Shown piece by piece: positions 43,490-51,938 of a DNA stretch of 64,000 nt. How positions within the stretch are numbered: the stretch's first letter is position 1; each line of letters begins with the position of its first letter. The DNA is taken from contig CAZOLV010000002.1 in assembly GCA_964580725.1 (NCBI GenBank), positions 81,664 through 145,663 of the forward strand, written 5' to 3'. The notes beneath the pieces were generated by a model. The model had not been told where the DNA came from. It saw nothing but the letters and a program-made list of their open reading frames with translations, and ran no database searches. The position numbers were made by a program, and so were the translations under genes. The DNA comes from Amarolinea sp964580725. GTDB taxonomy: Bacteria > Chloroflexota > Anaerolineae > SSC4 > Amarolineaceae.

Positions 43490-43519
43490 TTGGCTGATTG
43501 GCGCAATCTCAGGTAAAAT
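43490..43519 (+). promoter_or_regulatory. Possible promoter of the MFS gene
   Basis: TTGGCT (43490-43495) and TAAAAT (43514-43519) with an 18-bp spacer, 127 bp before the GTG at 43647. Confidence 0.4.
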
Positions 43520-43646
43520 TGGGCGCATGGGGTTGGCCAGGCGGCAGGAGTGCAGGCAGCCGACCCCGATTCGCAGGCGTTGGCGCATCGAATGGATACG
43601 CAAACGCTGTCAAGAAAGGTGAATCTGCGTTTTGGAGAATTCCCAT

Positions 43647-44969
43647 GTGGCCGCACGGTCCGGCCTGTGGCAGGTGTTGCGCAATCGCGGCTTTTTGCGC
43701 CTGTGGGCGGCGCAGGCGATCTCGCTCACCGCCCAGTCAATGGTCAACTTTGCGGTGATCGTCCTGGTGGAGCGAGCGACGCAGCGCTCGCTTTATACGA
43801 GCCTGGCCATTCTCTCTTTCATCGTGCCGCCGGTGTTGGTCGGCGCCTTTGCCGGTGTGGTGGTTGACCGTTCGAACAAGCCGCGTATTTTGTGGGTGAC
43901 GAACTTCCTGCGGGCACTGCTGATGATCGGTTATTTCCTGCTCGATCCCGGTCTGCCGGTGGTCCTGCTGCTCGGAGGCGTTTTTGCCCTGACGGCGCTC
44001 TTCGCCGCCATTTCGCAGTTCTTTGGCCCGGCTGAAGCAGCGACGATTCCCTTGCTGGTGCGACGAGAGCAGTTGCTGGCGGCCAATGCGCTCTTTGCGA
44101 CCACCTACAACGTCTCGGTGATCGGCGGGATGGCGATTCTTGGCCCGCTGCTCGTCTCCTTCCTCGATCTGCAGCGTCTCTGGCTGTTCGTGGGCGTGCT
44201 GTACGGTTTGTGCGTCATCCTGGTGGCGCGCTTACCGGCGGGAGACCGCAGCCAGGAGCGGCCGTTCTGGGGTGCGTTATGGGGCGCCGACGGAGGTTTG
44301 GTGGCCACGCTGCGGCGGGAACTGTGGGAGCCGGTGCGGGCGAGTTGGGCGTTCATGGCCGGCCATCCACCGGTGCGCGTGGCAACCATCAATCTGGCGC
44401 TGGCCTCGACGATTCTGCTGGTGGTGGCGACACTTGGTCCTGGCTTCGTCAGTCGGGTGTTGGGACGCAATGCGGAAGATGTCGGGTTCCTGCTGCTGCC
44501 GGCCGGGGTGGGCATGGCGGTTGGCATCGTGCTGGTGGGCCGTATCGTGCGGCGCATTGGCGGCTCGCGGCTCATCACCCTGAGCATGACGGCGGGGGCA
44601 GCGGCGCTGGCTGGGCTGGCGTTGGCGCCGGCGTGGGGCGCCAGGCTGGGCCGGCTCTGGTTGGGCGCACACGCCTCCGCCGGTCAAATTGGCAATGTAG
44701 TGCTCGGCGGCGCCGTCGTGATGGCGGTGGGGCTTGGGGTCGTCAATTCGCTGATTACCGTGCCGGCCTACACGCAGTTGCAGGAGGAGACGAACGAGGA
44801 TATGCGAGGCCGGGTCTTCGCATCGCTGTTCATGATGACCGGTTCGCTTTCGATGCTGCCGGTGCTGTTCGCCGGTGCGCTGGCCGACTGGTTTGGCCTG
44901 GTGACGGTGATGGTCGGCGTGGCGGTCTTGATGGCTGTCACCGGGCTGGCGACGGGCAGGCGTGGATAG
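43647..44969 (+). CDS. Major facilitator superfamily transporter
   Basis: 440 residues from the GTG at 43647, with GGAG 9 nt upstream; a TTG at 43632 is an alternative. Twelve hydrophobic helices are visible. LRNRGFLRLWAAQAISLTAQ at the start and GAFAGVVVDRSNKPRIL (the loop 2-3 motif) are typical of the MFS_3/enterobactin-exporter-like group. RMRGRVFASL-like sequence (DMRGRVFASLFM) near the C-terminal half is another family marker. It should be a proton-driven efflux pump; substrate unknown. A GNAT gene follows 132 bp later. Confidence 0.92.
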   Translation: MAARSGLWQVLRNRGFLRLWAAQAISLTAQSMVNFAVIVLVERATQRSLYTSLAILSFIVPPVLVGAFAGVVVDRSNKPRILWVTNFLRALLMIGYFLLDPGLPVVLLLGGVFALTALFAAISQFFGPAEAATIPLLVRREQLLAANALFATTYNVSVIGGMAILGPLLVSFLDLQRLWLFVGVLYGLCVILVARLPAGDRSQERPFWGALWGADGGLVATLRRELWEPVRASWAFMAGHPPVRVATINLALASTILLVVATLGPGFVSRVLGRNAEDVGFLLLPAGVGMAVGIVLVGRIVRRIGGSRLITLSMTAGAAALAGLALAPAWGARLGRLWLGAHASAGQIGNVVLGGAVVMAVGLGVVNSLITVPAYTQLQEETNEDMRGRVFASLFMMTGSLSMLPVLFAGALADWFGLVTVMVGVAVLMAVTGLATGRRG

Positions 44970-45101
44970 GGTTTTATCGGGCGTTTGTGTCTGGCGCGTC
45001 ATGGCGAAGGTCTGTAGGCGGCGCGATGATGGCCAAACCTGGCCGTTGTGTGGCCTGTGACGACGGCCCGGAATCGAGGAAAGGCGGGGAAAGGGACGAA
45101 G

Positions 45102-45644
45102 ATGATCTACGGGGAAGGGGTGCGGCTGCGCGCCATCGAGCGCAGCGATTTGCCGACGTTCGTGCGCTGGTTCAACGACCCAGAGGTGCGGCAGTTCTTG
45201 CTGATGTATGCGCCGATGTCCATGGCGATGGAGGAGCGATGGTTCGAAAACCGGCTGAACCGCGAGAACGATCATCTCTTTGCCGTCGAGGCGCAGGTGA
45301 ACGAGACGTGGGTGCACGTTGGGAACGTGGGGCTGCACCAGATTGACTGGAAGAATCGGCTGGCATCCTTCGGCATTGCGTTGGGCGAAAAAGCGTACTG
45401 GAATCGTGGTTTCGGTACGGCCGCCACGCGCACAATCGTGCGCTTTGCGTTCGCTGAATTGAATCTGCACCGGGTCGAGTTGGAGGTGTTCGAGTCCAAC
45501 CTGCAGGCCATGCGTTGTTATGAGAAAGCTGGTTTCCAGCGCGAAGGCGTGCGCCGTCAGGCGTTCTTTCGAGACGGGCGGTATCACGACTTGCACATGA
45601 TGGCGATTCTGGCGCCTGAATTTGCGGCCGCTGCCGCCCGTTAG
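45102..45644 (+). CDS. GNAT acetyltransferase, RimJ/RimL-like
   Basis: 180 residues; GAAAGGGA precedes the ATG at 45102. The fold is shown by VRLRAIERSDLPTFVRWFND at the start, the acetyl-CoA-binding region LGEKAYWNRGFGTAATRTIV, and LHRVELEVFESNLQAMRCYE with KAGFQREGVRR. It is the GNAT group that acetylates ribosomal-protein N-termini, spermidine or aminoglycosides; the acceptor cannot be told. Its last codons overlap the end of the convergent gene by 4 bp. Confidence 0.92.
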   Translation: MIYGEGVRLRAIERSDLPTFVRWFNDPEVRQFLLMYAPMSMAMEERWFENRLNRENDHLFAVEAQVNETWVHVGNVGLHQIDWKNRLASFGIALGEKAYWNRGFGTAATRTIVRFAFAELNLHRVELEVFESNLQAMRCYEKAGFQREGVRRQAFFRDGRYHDLHMMAILAPEFAAAAAR

Positions 45645-46129
45645 CCAGCTTTGTAACCGATGGCGCGCAGGAAACCGAGGCGCCAGGCGATGCCCTCCGC
45701 ATCTTCGAGACCTTGCGGCGCGGCGCCGTCAATGATCCCCAGAACGCCGCGCCCTTGCGTCGTCTGCGCAACGATGACTTCGACCGGGTTGGCCGTGGCG
45801 CAGAAGATGCGGCAGACCTCGGGAACCTGCTTGATGGCGTTCAGCACATTGAGCGGATAGTAGCCTGGGCCGAGAAATACGATGAAGGTGTGGCCGGCCC
45901 CGATCGCCAGCGCGTTCTTCTGCGCCAGTTCGATCATCTCCGGGTTGGTGCCGCTCCAGCGCACCAGGCACTGGCCAGACGCCTCGCAAAACGCCAGTCC
46001 AAACTGAATTCCCGGCGCCGAATTGACCAGCGCCTCGTGCAGATCCTCGACAGTTTTGATGAAATGCGACTGGCCCAGGATCAGATTGACCGTCTCTGGC
46101 TTGAGAATGGCAACAGTTGTCAGTTCCAT
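45641..46129 (-). CDS. Adenosine-specific kinase (PF04008 family)
   Basis: 162 residues, full family length. MELTTVAILKPETVNLILGQ at the N-terminus, then SHFIKTVEDLHEALV, FGLAFCEASGQCLVRWSGT and FLGPGYYPLNVLNAIKQVPE, CRIFCATANPVEVIVAQT and RGVLGIIDG. This is the PAE2307-like adenosine-binding family, best known in archaea and thermophiles; kinase activity is weakly documented. AAGGAGAG is 6 nt before the ATG. It has its own promoter and faces the GNAT gene. Confidence 0.93.
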   Translation of the reverse strand: MELTTVAILKPETVNLILGQSHFIKTVEDLHEALVNSAPGIQFGLAFCEASGQCLVRWSGTNPEMIELAQKNALAIGAGHTFIVFLGPGYYPLNVLNAIKQVPEVCRIFCATANPVEVIVAQTTQGRGVLGIIDGAAPQGLEDAEGIAWRLGFLRAIGYKAG

Positions 46130-46226
46130 GAATCGCTCTCCTTGATGCAGGCGCCGCCGTGCGACGCTCGACAGAAACCGGCTGTACAGGCGGATTTAAG
46201 CCGCCGTTTCCCCTGCTGTTAGGGGG

Positions 46227-46256
46227 ATTATACACAGGAAGGCAGATTGCGCGCAA
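46227..46256 (-). promoter_or_regulatory. Promoter of the adenosine-specific kinase gene
   Basis: On the minus strand TTGCGC (46251-46256) and TATAAT (46227-46232) with an 18-bp spacer, about 100 bp before the ATG at 46129. Confidence 0.55.
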
Positions 46257-46360
46257 GGTTTGGGAACGCGCGTCCCGGTCTGACCGTCTGTTTGACTGTA
46301 AGATGCAGTGCGATGCGCCGGCCGGCCGAAATCAGGGCGTCTCTGATCTATCGCCTGGTT

Positions 46361-46390
46361 TTGGACGGCGGCGGATGTTTGCAGTACAAT
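46361..46390 (+). promoter_or_regulatory. Promoter of the site-2 protease gene
   Basis: TTGGAC (46361-46366) and TACAAT (46385-46390) with an 18-bp spacer, 112 bp before the ATG at 46503. Confidence 0.5.
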
Positions 46391-46502
46391 CGAACTGAGA
46401 AGGCCGCCGCACGGCGCTTGATGGGGGCACAAAGCTCCAACCCTTGTGCAGGTGAAACATCGCCAAAGGGTGCGCCAGGCGAGCCGCGATGAGGAATCGA
46501 AA

Positions 46503-47612
46503 ATGCCTGACTTGAGTTTCTTAGGAGATCGTTTTGCCTGGCTAGCCGTGATACCGGTGCTGGGCATTCTTGTTTTTTGGCACGAACTGGGCCATTTCCT
46601 GGCGGCGCTGTGGATGAAGGTCAAGGTCGAGGAGTTCGGCTTTGGCTATCCGCCGCGCATGTTGACCATGTTCGAGCGCAACGGCGTCAAGTTCACGCTC
46701 AACTGGCTGCCCCTGGGTGGTTTCGTGCGCATGGTGGGCGAAGAAACCGGCTTCGACAACGAGGGCAGTCTCTCCTCCAAACGTCCCTGGCAACGGGCCG
46801 TCGTGCTGACGGCCGGCCCGCTGATGAACCTGATTCTGGCGCCGCTTCTGTACGCCATCGTCTTTGCGACCGGCACGCCCTATCCAATGGGCAAGGTCGC
46901 CATTACCGAGATTGCGTCCGGCTCCCCTGCCGCAGCCGCCGGGCTGCAAGTGGACGACCAATTTCTGAAGATCGGCGACATCGCCCCTGAAACAACCGAC
47001 GATGTACGCGCTGCGATCTTGCAGCATCGAGGAGAGCCGTTGATTGTGCAGGTGCAGCGCGGAGAGGAAGTCGTGACGCTGACACTGACGCCGCGCACCG
47101 TCGCCGATACGCCGCCGGGTGAGGGCGCCGCCGGCGTCGCTATCGCGCGTAGTTTCGTGACAGCGCAGAACCTGGGCCAGGCGCTTTGGATGGGAACTGC
47201 GCGCACAGGCGAAGTGGTCGTCATGATGGCGACCGGCTTCAGTCAGTTGGCCCGCAGCCTGATCGCACCGCAACCAGATGCGCCGCCGCTGGGCGGAATC
47301 GCCGGCCCCATCGGCATTGCCCGCATCACCGGTGAACTGGCGCAAGAAGGCCTGGCGCCGCTGATCGAGCTGACCGCCTTTCTCAGCCTCAACTTCTTCA
47401 TTCTCAACCTGTTGCCGATCCCTGCCCTGGACGGCGGACGGCTCGTCTTCGTCGTGCTCGAGGCGCTGCGGCGCGGCAAACGCATCCCGCCCGAACGGGA
47501 GGCTCTGGTGCACCTGGTGGGCATGGCGGGCCTGTTAGCCCTGATGTTGATCGTTGCCTACTTCGATGTGGCGGCCTGGTTGCGGGGCGCTCCCATCTTC
47601 CCAACGCAGTGA
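46503..47612 (+). CDS. Site-2 zinc metalloprotease (M50, RseP-like)
   Basis: 369 residues. The first helix carries the zinc motif HELGH (residues about 27-31), followed by VKVEEFGFGYPPRML and the LNWLPLGGFVRM strand. One PDZ domain (about 130-215) has ITEIASGSPAAAAGLQVDD and HRGEPLIVQVQRGEE. The third zinc ligand is in NLLPIPALDGGRLVF in a later helix. It cleaves membrane proteins such as anti-sigma factors or remnant signal peptides within the membrane. With a single PDZ it is nearer to bacterial RasP types than to E. coli RseP with two. Confidence 0.95.
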   Translation: MPDLSFLGDRFAWLAVIPVLGILVFWHELGHFLAALWMKVKVEEFGFGYPPRMLTMFERNGVKFTLNWLPLGGFVRMVGEETGFDNEGSLSSKRPWQRAVVLTAGPLMNLILAPLLYAIVFATGTPYPMGKVAITEIASGSPAAAAGLQVDDQFLKIGDIAPETTDDVRAAILQHRGEPLIVQVQRGEEVVTLTLTPRTVADTPPGEGAAGVAIARSFVTAQNLGQALWMGTARTGEVVVMMATGFSQLARSLIAPQPDAPPLGGIAGPIGIARITGELAQEGLAPLIELTAFLSLNFFILNLLPIPALDGGRLVFVVLEALRRGKRIPPEREALVHLVGMAGLLALMLIVAYFDVAAWLRGAPIFPTQ

Positions 47613-47666
47613 GCGATTGCGCGGCGCCAGATGCAAAGTTGCGATGATGCAAGGACAGTGGTACTA

Positions 47667-47695
47667 TTGTCATTGTCAGGCAGGCGCGCTAAAAT
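47667..47695 (+). promoter_or_regulatory. Promoter of the small secreted protein gene
   Basis: TTGTCA (47667-47672) and TAAAAT (47690-47695) with a 17-bp spacer, about 135 bp before the ATG at 47835. Confidence 0.6.
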
Positions 47696-47834
47696 TCGCC
47701 GCGAACAGTGTGTTGCTCTCGCCCTTTACGCTGCAAGATGGGAAAGGCAGCCGTCTGGAAGATGAAGAGCCAGGCGATATCGTAGCTGCCAGATTCTCAC
47801 AAAGTGAAGGTTCACAAACTTGAGGGGGTTCGAT

Positions 47835-48242
47835 ATGTCTCACCGTAGAATCATGGTACTCTTGGTCGCGTTGGTTTTGGTCGCCGTCGTGGGGGTGATG
47901 CCGGCCGGCGCACATGTCTCCTGGTGTTCTTCCGATCCAGTCGTCACACTGGCCGATGGCCGTGTCGTTAGTGTGCTCGTCGAAGCGCCGGTCGAATACG
48001 CCGGCTCGACAGTCTCGGTCAATCTGCTGGCGCCACAGGGGTCGGTCTTGACCGCAGTGTTGCCGGGCGATCTCGATCTCGACGTCAACTTCAATGGCAA
48101 CTTTCCATTCCAGCGCATGCACGTCGTCGCCGCTCCGCACGGCGGTTTTCCAGTCCGCGTGACTGTGGCAGTGGATGGCGCGACCGTGAGCTTTGTTGAG
48201 GGTGGGGCCGGACAGGCGATGGCCTTCTGGGTCGAATTCTAA
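47835..48242 (+). CDS. Small secreted protein of unknown function
   Basis: 135 residues; GAGGGGG is 7 nt before the ATG at 47835. A clean signal peptide (VLLVALVLVAVVGVMPAGAHV) leaves a mature beta-rich protein of about 110 residues. It begins VSWCSSDPVV with one Cys and continues with alternating hydrophobic strands. It ends AMAFWVEF, a short aromatic tail. I do not recognise the family; it resembles single beta-sandwich surface proteins. It has its own promoter and a strong terminator. Confidence 0.75.
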   Translation: MSHRRIMVLLVALVLVAVVGVMPAGAHVSWCSSDPVVTLADGRVVSVLVEAPVEYAGSTVSVNLLAPQGSVLTAVLPGDLDLDVNFNGNFPFQRMHVVAAPHGGFPVRVTVAVDGATVSFVEGGAGQAMAFWVEF

Positions 48243-48281
48243 AACAGACTGCTGCACATTCAGGTGCAAAATTGAGGTAGA

Positions 48282-48319
48282 AAAACCGGCGGTGCTATAA
48301 TCACCGCCGGTTTTCTTTT
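48282..48319 (+). terminator. Rho-independent terminator after the small secreted gene
   Basis: A perfect 13-bp stem (48282-48294 with 48302-48314) and a 7-nt loop, followed by cttttg after the stem's own TTTT. A pyrimidine heptamer array begins 5 bp later. Confidence 0.88.
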
Positions 48320-48323
48320 GCCA

Positions 48324-48427
48324 CTTTCTACTTTCTATTTTCTACCTTCTATTTTCTACCTTCTATTTTCTATTTTCTATTTTCTACCTTCTACTTTCTA
48401 TTTTCTCTATTTTCTACTTTCTACTCT
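48324..48427 (+). repeat. Heptanucleotide array, consensus YYTTCTA
   Basis: About 14 units of CTTTCTA, TTTTCTA and CCTTCTA in tandem, with one 2-nt insertion near 48406. It runs from the terminator to the start codon of the next gene. The complement is GGAAGTA-like, close to the array at 63862-64000. In the frame of the next gene the array is open and would encode Phe/Tyr/Leu-rich sequence. Confidence 0.93.
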
Positions 48428-48428
48428 C

Positions 48429-50624
48429 ATGATGCAAAAAGCACAACGTCTCATCCAATCGCCCTGGCTGCCGCTTGTCTGGCTGGGCGCGGGAACGGCC
48501 TGGTTCATCCATCACGGCTGGCAGGCCATTCACGATCCAAGCCCAACCGCCACCCCCGGCTACTTCGTCTGGTTTCGTTATCTCGAACGTCTCACGCCAG
48601 GCTGGATTGTGGGACTGCTTCTCGCCGCCGCCCTGCTCAGCGCGGCCGGCTGGGTGATCTGGCGCCAGACCTGTTTCGACCGCTGGCTACTGCTGGCAGG
48701 CGCACTTGGGTTGCTTGGCCTGGCGTTCCTACGACCCCGCAGCAACGGCCTCGGCCTTGCGTTAGCCGTCATCTTCGCCTTCGTCACGTTTGCCGCCGGT
48801 CGTTGGGTGCTGCGCCGCCTCGGCCTGACCGCCGATTCGACGCCCGCCCTACTCTTCTTCGCCTGGTTCAGCGGCTGCGGCGTCATGGTGATGATCGCCA
48901 TGACGCTCGGCTTCGCCCGTCTACTCTCGGTGCAGAGTTTTGGCCTTGTCCTGGCCGTCCTGGCGCTCGCCCTCCGCCATGACCTGCGCTGGTTGGCGCA
49001 GGCGCTGTGGACATGGCGCCCCGACCTGCCGGCCGGCAGCGGCCCTCGCCTGATGGCGCTGACCCTGGCGCTCTTTGCGCTGCTCGACTTGATCGGCGCC
49101 CTGGCCCCCACCGCCGCGTTCGACGCCAACTGGTATCACATCTTCCTGCCGCAACAATACCTGCAGAGCGGCGGGCTTGACTTCTTCCCCACGCACTACC
49201 GCAGCCTTTGGTTCAGCAATGTCGAAATGCTCAATCTGTGGGGCCTGGCGCTGGCCGGCGAGCAACTGGCGCAACTGATCGGCTTCGGCCTGACGTTGTT
49301 GCTGCTGTTGGGCGTGTTCGTGGCCATGCAGGAGGCGTTTGGCCGTGACACGGCATTGTTGGCGGCACTGCTGCTCTTCACAACGCCCGACATCGCCACC
49401 TACGCCCCGTCGGCCTACGTGGACATTCCAATGGGGTTGTTCCTGCTTGGCGCGGGGTTGGCCTGGCTGCGCTGGCAGCGTACAGAACAGACCGGTTGGC
49501 TGTTGATCTCGGCGCTTGGCGTAGGCCTGGCCGCCGGGACCAAGCTGATCGGCTGGCCCTACCTGGCGCTTTTTGCGGCGCTGACGGCGCTGCGCCTGCT
49601 GCGACGCCCCGACCGGCGCGCCTGGCGCATCCTCGGCGCGGCCGCCCTGGTGGCGACCCTGCCGAGCATTCCCTGGCTGGCGCGCGCCTGGCTGTTGGGC
49701 GGCGACCCGATCTTTCCCTTCGGTTTTCGTTGGTTCGCCGAAACGGCCTGGAACCGCTGCGCCGACCTGCTGCACTCCGCCCATTTCGCCCACGTGGGCG
49801 TCGGTCAGGTGCGCACTCTATACGGCCTGGGCATTGCCTTGAACTTTGTTGCCCTCTACGCCAGCGGCATCTGGCTGAGCTTGATGTGGCCACTGGCGCT
49901 CTGGCAACTGCTGCGCGGCGATTTTGGCGCTCAGCGGCGCCTGGCGCTGCGGCTGATGACGACAGGGGCGCTGTTGACCGTTTTTCAGGCCATCCTCTTC
50001 CCCATGCCCCGCTTCTTCGTCATCGCCCAGGTGGTCGGCGCACTGACGGCAGCCGCCGGCACATGGGCGCTGATGACGCAAGGTCCCGCGCTGGCGCGCC
50101 GGGTCAGCGTCCTGCTCCTGGTTTTCGTAACGGCGCTTGGGCTGGCGCACGCCGTCACGGCGCGTTTCGACGCCCCGCGAGCCGTTTTTGGATTGGAAAG
50201 CGCAACGGCCTCTCTGTCTAGAGGGCTGCCGGAGTACGCGGCCATTGACTGGGCCAACCACAACCTGCCCGCCGACGCCCATGTGCTCACCTGGTCGCTG
50301 CGCAGCTCATTCCTGCACCGCACACAAACGCCTGTTGATCCGGCCTTCCAGGGACAGCTCGATTACGGCCGGCTCACCGATGCGCAGCAGTTCCTGAGCC
50401 GGCTGCACGAACTGGGCGTCACGCACCTGCTGGTGCTGCCCGACGCCAGCCAGTTCTTCTACCCGCAACGATACGAGGTGGCCGCCCATCTCGACACCTT
50501 CCTGGCCGCCGCGGCCGATCGCCTGACGCTGTTGCACGAGCAGAACGGCACGCGCGTCTACGCCATCGAGACGGCGGGCGCCATAACGCCTGTCCCGTTG
50601 CCCGGCATTGCGCTCTGTCGTTAG
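48429..50624 (+). CDS. Large multi-helix membrane glycosyltransferase-like protein
   Basis: 731 residues from the first ATG after the heptamer array; the frame is open through the array, so a longer start cannot be excluded, and no Shine-Dalgarno sequence is seen. About 13 hydrophobic helices are followed by a soluble C-terminal domain (about 630-720). The first external loop has FDANWYHIFLPQQYL, with the Asp and His expected of GT-C (ArnT/PMT-like) enzymes, and TPDIATYAPSAYVDIPMG in a later loop. It should transfer a sugar from a polyprenyl-phosphate carrier. It is convergent with the nucleotide-sugar genes. Confidence 0.8.
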   Translation: MMQKAQRLIQSPWLPLVWLGAGTAWFIHHGWQAIHDPSPTATPGYFVWFRYLERLTPGWIVGLLLAAALLSAAGWVIWRQTCFDRWLLLAGALGLLGLAFLRPRSNGLGLALAVIFAFVTFAAGRWVLRRLGLTADSTPALLFFAWFSGCGVMVMIAMTLGFARLLSVQSFGLVLAVLALALRHDLRWLAQALWTWRPDLPAGSGPRLMALTLALFALLDLIGALAPTAAFDANWYHIFLPQQYLQSGGLDFFPTHYRSLWFSNVEMLNLWGLALAGEQLAQLIGFGLTLLLLLGVFVAMQEAFGRDTALLAALLLFTTPDIATYAPSAYVDIPMGLFLLGAGLAWLRWQRTEQTGWLLISALGVGLAAGTKLIGWPYLALFAALTALRLLRRPDRRAWRILGAAALVATLPSIPWLARAWLLGGDPIFPFGFRWFAETAWNRCADLLHSAHFAHVGVGQVRTLYGLGIALNFVALYASGIWLSLMWPLALWQLLRGDFGAQRRLALRLMTTGALLTVFQAILFPMPRFFVIAQVVGALTAAAGTWALMTQGPALARRVSVLLLVFVTALGLAHAVTARFDAPRAVFGLESATASLSRGLPEYAAIDWANHNLPADAHVLTWSLRSSFLHRTQTPVDPAFQGQLDYGRLTDAQQFLSRLHELGVTHLLVLPDASQFFYPQRYEVAAHLDTFLAAAADRLTLLHEQNGTRVYAIETAGAITPVPLPGIALCR

Positions 50625-50639
50625 GCTGAAAGTGATCGT

Positions 50640-51938
50640 CTATGAGTTCGTTTCGAGAACGTGACGCGTGTCAATGACGAGCCTGGCGCGGTTGGCTACA
50701 TCGGCCCAGTCGTAGATCGAGTGATCGGTGGCGATCACCACGCAATCGGCGCTCGCCAGCCCCTCGGTCAGATCGGCGATCGAGGTCAGGACATAGCCGT
50801 TGTGACGAAAAGAGGGCACGTGAGGGTCGTGATAGCCCACCGCGGCGCCCTTGAGATGCAGCAACTCGATGATGTCCAGCGCCGGTGATTCGCGCACATC
50901 GTCAATGTCCTTCTTGTAGGCCACGCCGAGCACCAACACGCGGCTGCCGCGCAGCGGCTTGCCCACCTCATTCAGCGCATCCTGCACCTTGTTGACCCAA
51001 TAGCGCGGCATGTCGCTGTTGATTTCGCCGGCCAACTGGATGAAACGGGCGTTGTAGTTGAGCGTTTTGAGCTTCCACGACAGATAGTGCGGGTCGAGCG
51101 GGATGCAGTGACCGCCCACGCCCGGCCCTGGCGTGAATTTCATGAAACCATACGGTTTCGTGCTGGCCGCATCGATCACTTCCCAGACATCAATGCCGAG
51201 CTTGTCGCACATGATCGCCGTCTCGTTCACCAGCGCAATGTTGACGGCGCGGAAAGTGTTTTCCAGCAGCTTGACCATCTCCGCCGTCTGCGTGGAAGAG
51301 ACCGGCACGATCGTGCGAATCGCCTGCCGGTACATGGCCACGGCGGCTTCGAGACAAGCGGCGGTCAGGCCGCCTACGACCTTCGGCGTGTTTTCGACCA
51401 GGTAGTCCTTACGCCCAGGGTCAATGCGTTCGGGTGAGAAGGCCAGGAAGAAATCGTGTCCGGCGCGCAGGCCGCCCGTTTCCAGCATCGGTCGCAGCAG
51501 TTCTTCGGTCGTGCCTGGATAGGTGGTAGACTCCAGCGCAATCAACATGCCAGGATGCACGTGGCGGGCCGTCGCCTCGCCGGCGGCGATCAGGTAGCGC
51601 ACGTCGGGGTCGCGCGTTTTGCTGAGGGGTGTGGGCACGCAGATGATGGCGGCGTCGCAGGTCGAGAGGACGCCGAAATCGGTTGTCGCGGTGAGGGCGT
51701 CACGGCCGGCGGCCGCGGTCAGGCGCGCCAGGCGCGGCGTCTCGATGTCTTGCACATAGGAGCGCCCCTCGTTGATCGCCGTGATCTTCGCCTGATCAAC
51801 GTCAATGCCGGTCACGCTGAAGCCCGCTTCAGCGAACGCGACCGCCAGCGGCAAGCCGACGTAGCCGAGGCCGATGATGGCAATGCGTGCGTTGCGCGCA
51901 TCGAATTTTGCAATCAGTTGGGATTTGATGTCGTTCAT
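50640..51938 (-). CDS. UDP-N-acetylmannosamine/UDP-glucose-type nucleotide-sugar dehydrogenase
   Basis: 432 residues from the ATG at 51938. The NAD-binding N-terminus has IAIIGLGYVGLPLAVAFAEAG split as IAIIGLGYVGLPLAV and AFAEAGFSV, then GIDVD. ALESTTYPGTTEELL, SPERIDPGR and STQTAEMVKLLENTFRAVNI follow; the catalytic Cys is in PGPGVGGHCIPLDPHY. The C-terminal domain has LGVAYKKDIDDVRESPALDI. The SPERIDPG signature fits the WecC/WbpA group that oxidises UDP-HexNAc, though UDP-glucose cannot be ruled out. Its start overlaps the stop of the epimerase gene by 4 bp. Confidence 0.95.
   Translation of the reverse strand: MNDIKSQLIAKFDARNARIAIIGLGYVGLPLAVAFAEAGFSVTGIDVDQAKITAINEGRSYVQDIETPRLARLTAAAGRDALTATTDFGVLSTCDAAIICVPTPLSKTRDPDVRYLIAAGEATARHVHPGMLIALESTTYPGTTEELLRPMLETGGLRAGHDFFLAFSPERIDPGRKDYLVENTPKVVGGLTAACLEAAVAMYRQAIRTIVPVSSTQTAEMVKLLENTFRAVNIALVNETAIMCDKLGIDVWEVIDAASTKPYGFMKFTPGPGVGGHCIPLDPHYLSWKLKTLNYNARFIQLAGEINSDMPRYWVNKVQDALNEVGKPLRGSRVLVLGVAYKKDIDDVRESPALDIIELLHLKGAAVGYHDPHVPSFRHNGYVLTSIADLTEGLASADCVVIATDHSIYDWADVANRARLVIDTRHVLETNS

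Noticed and set aside
48324..48427. Possible CRISPR array
   Set aside because: Units are 7 bp, contiguous and without spacers. The same holds for 63862-64000.
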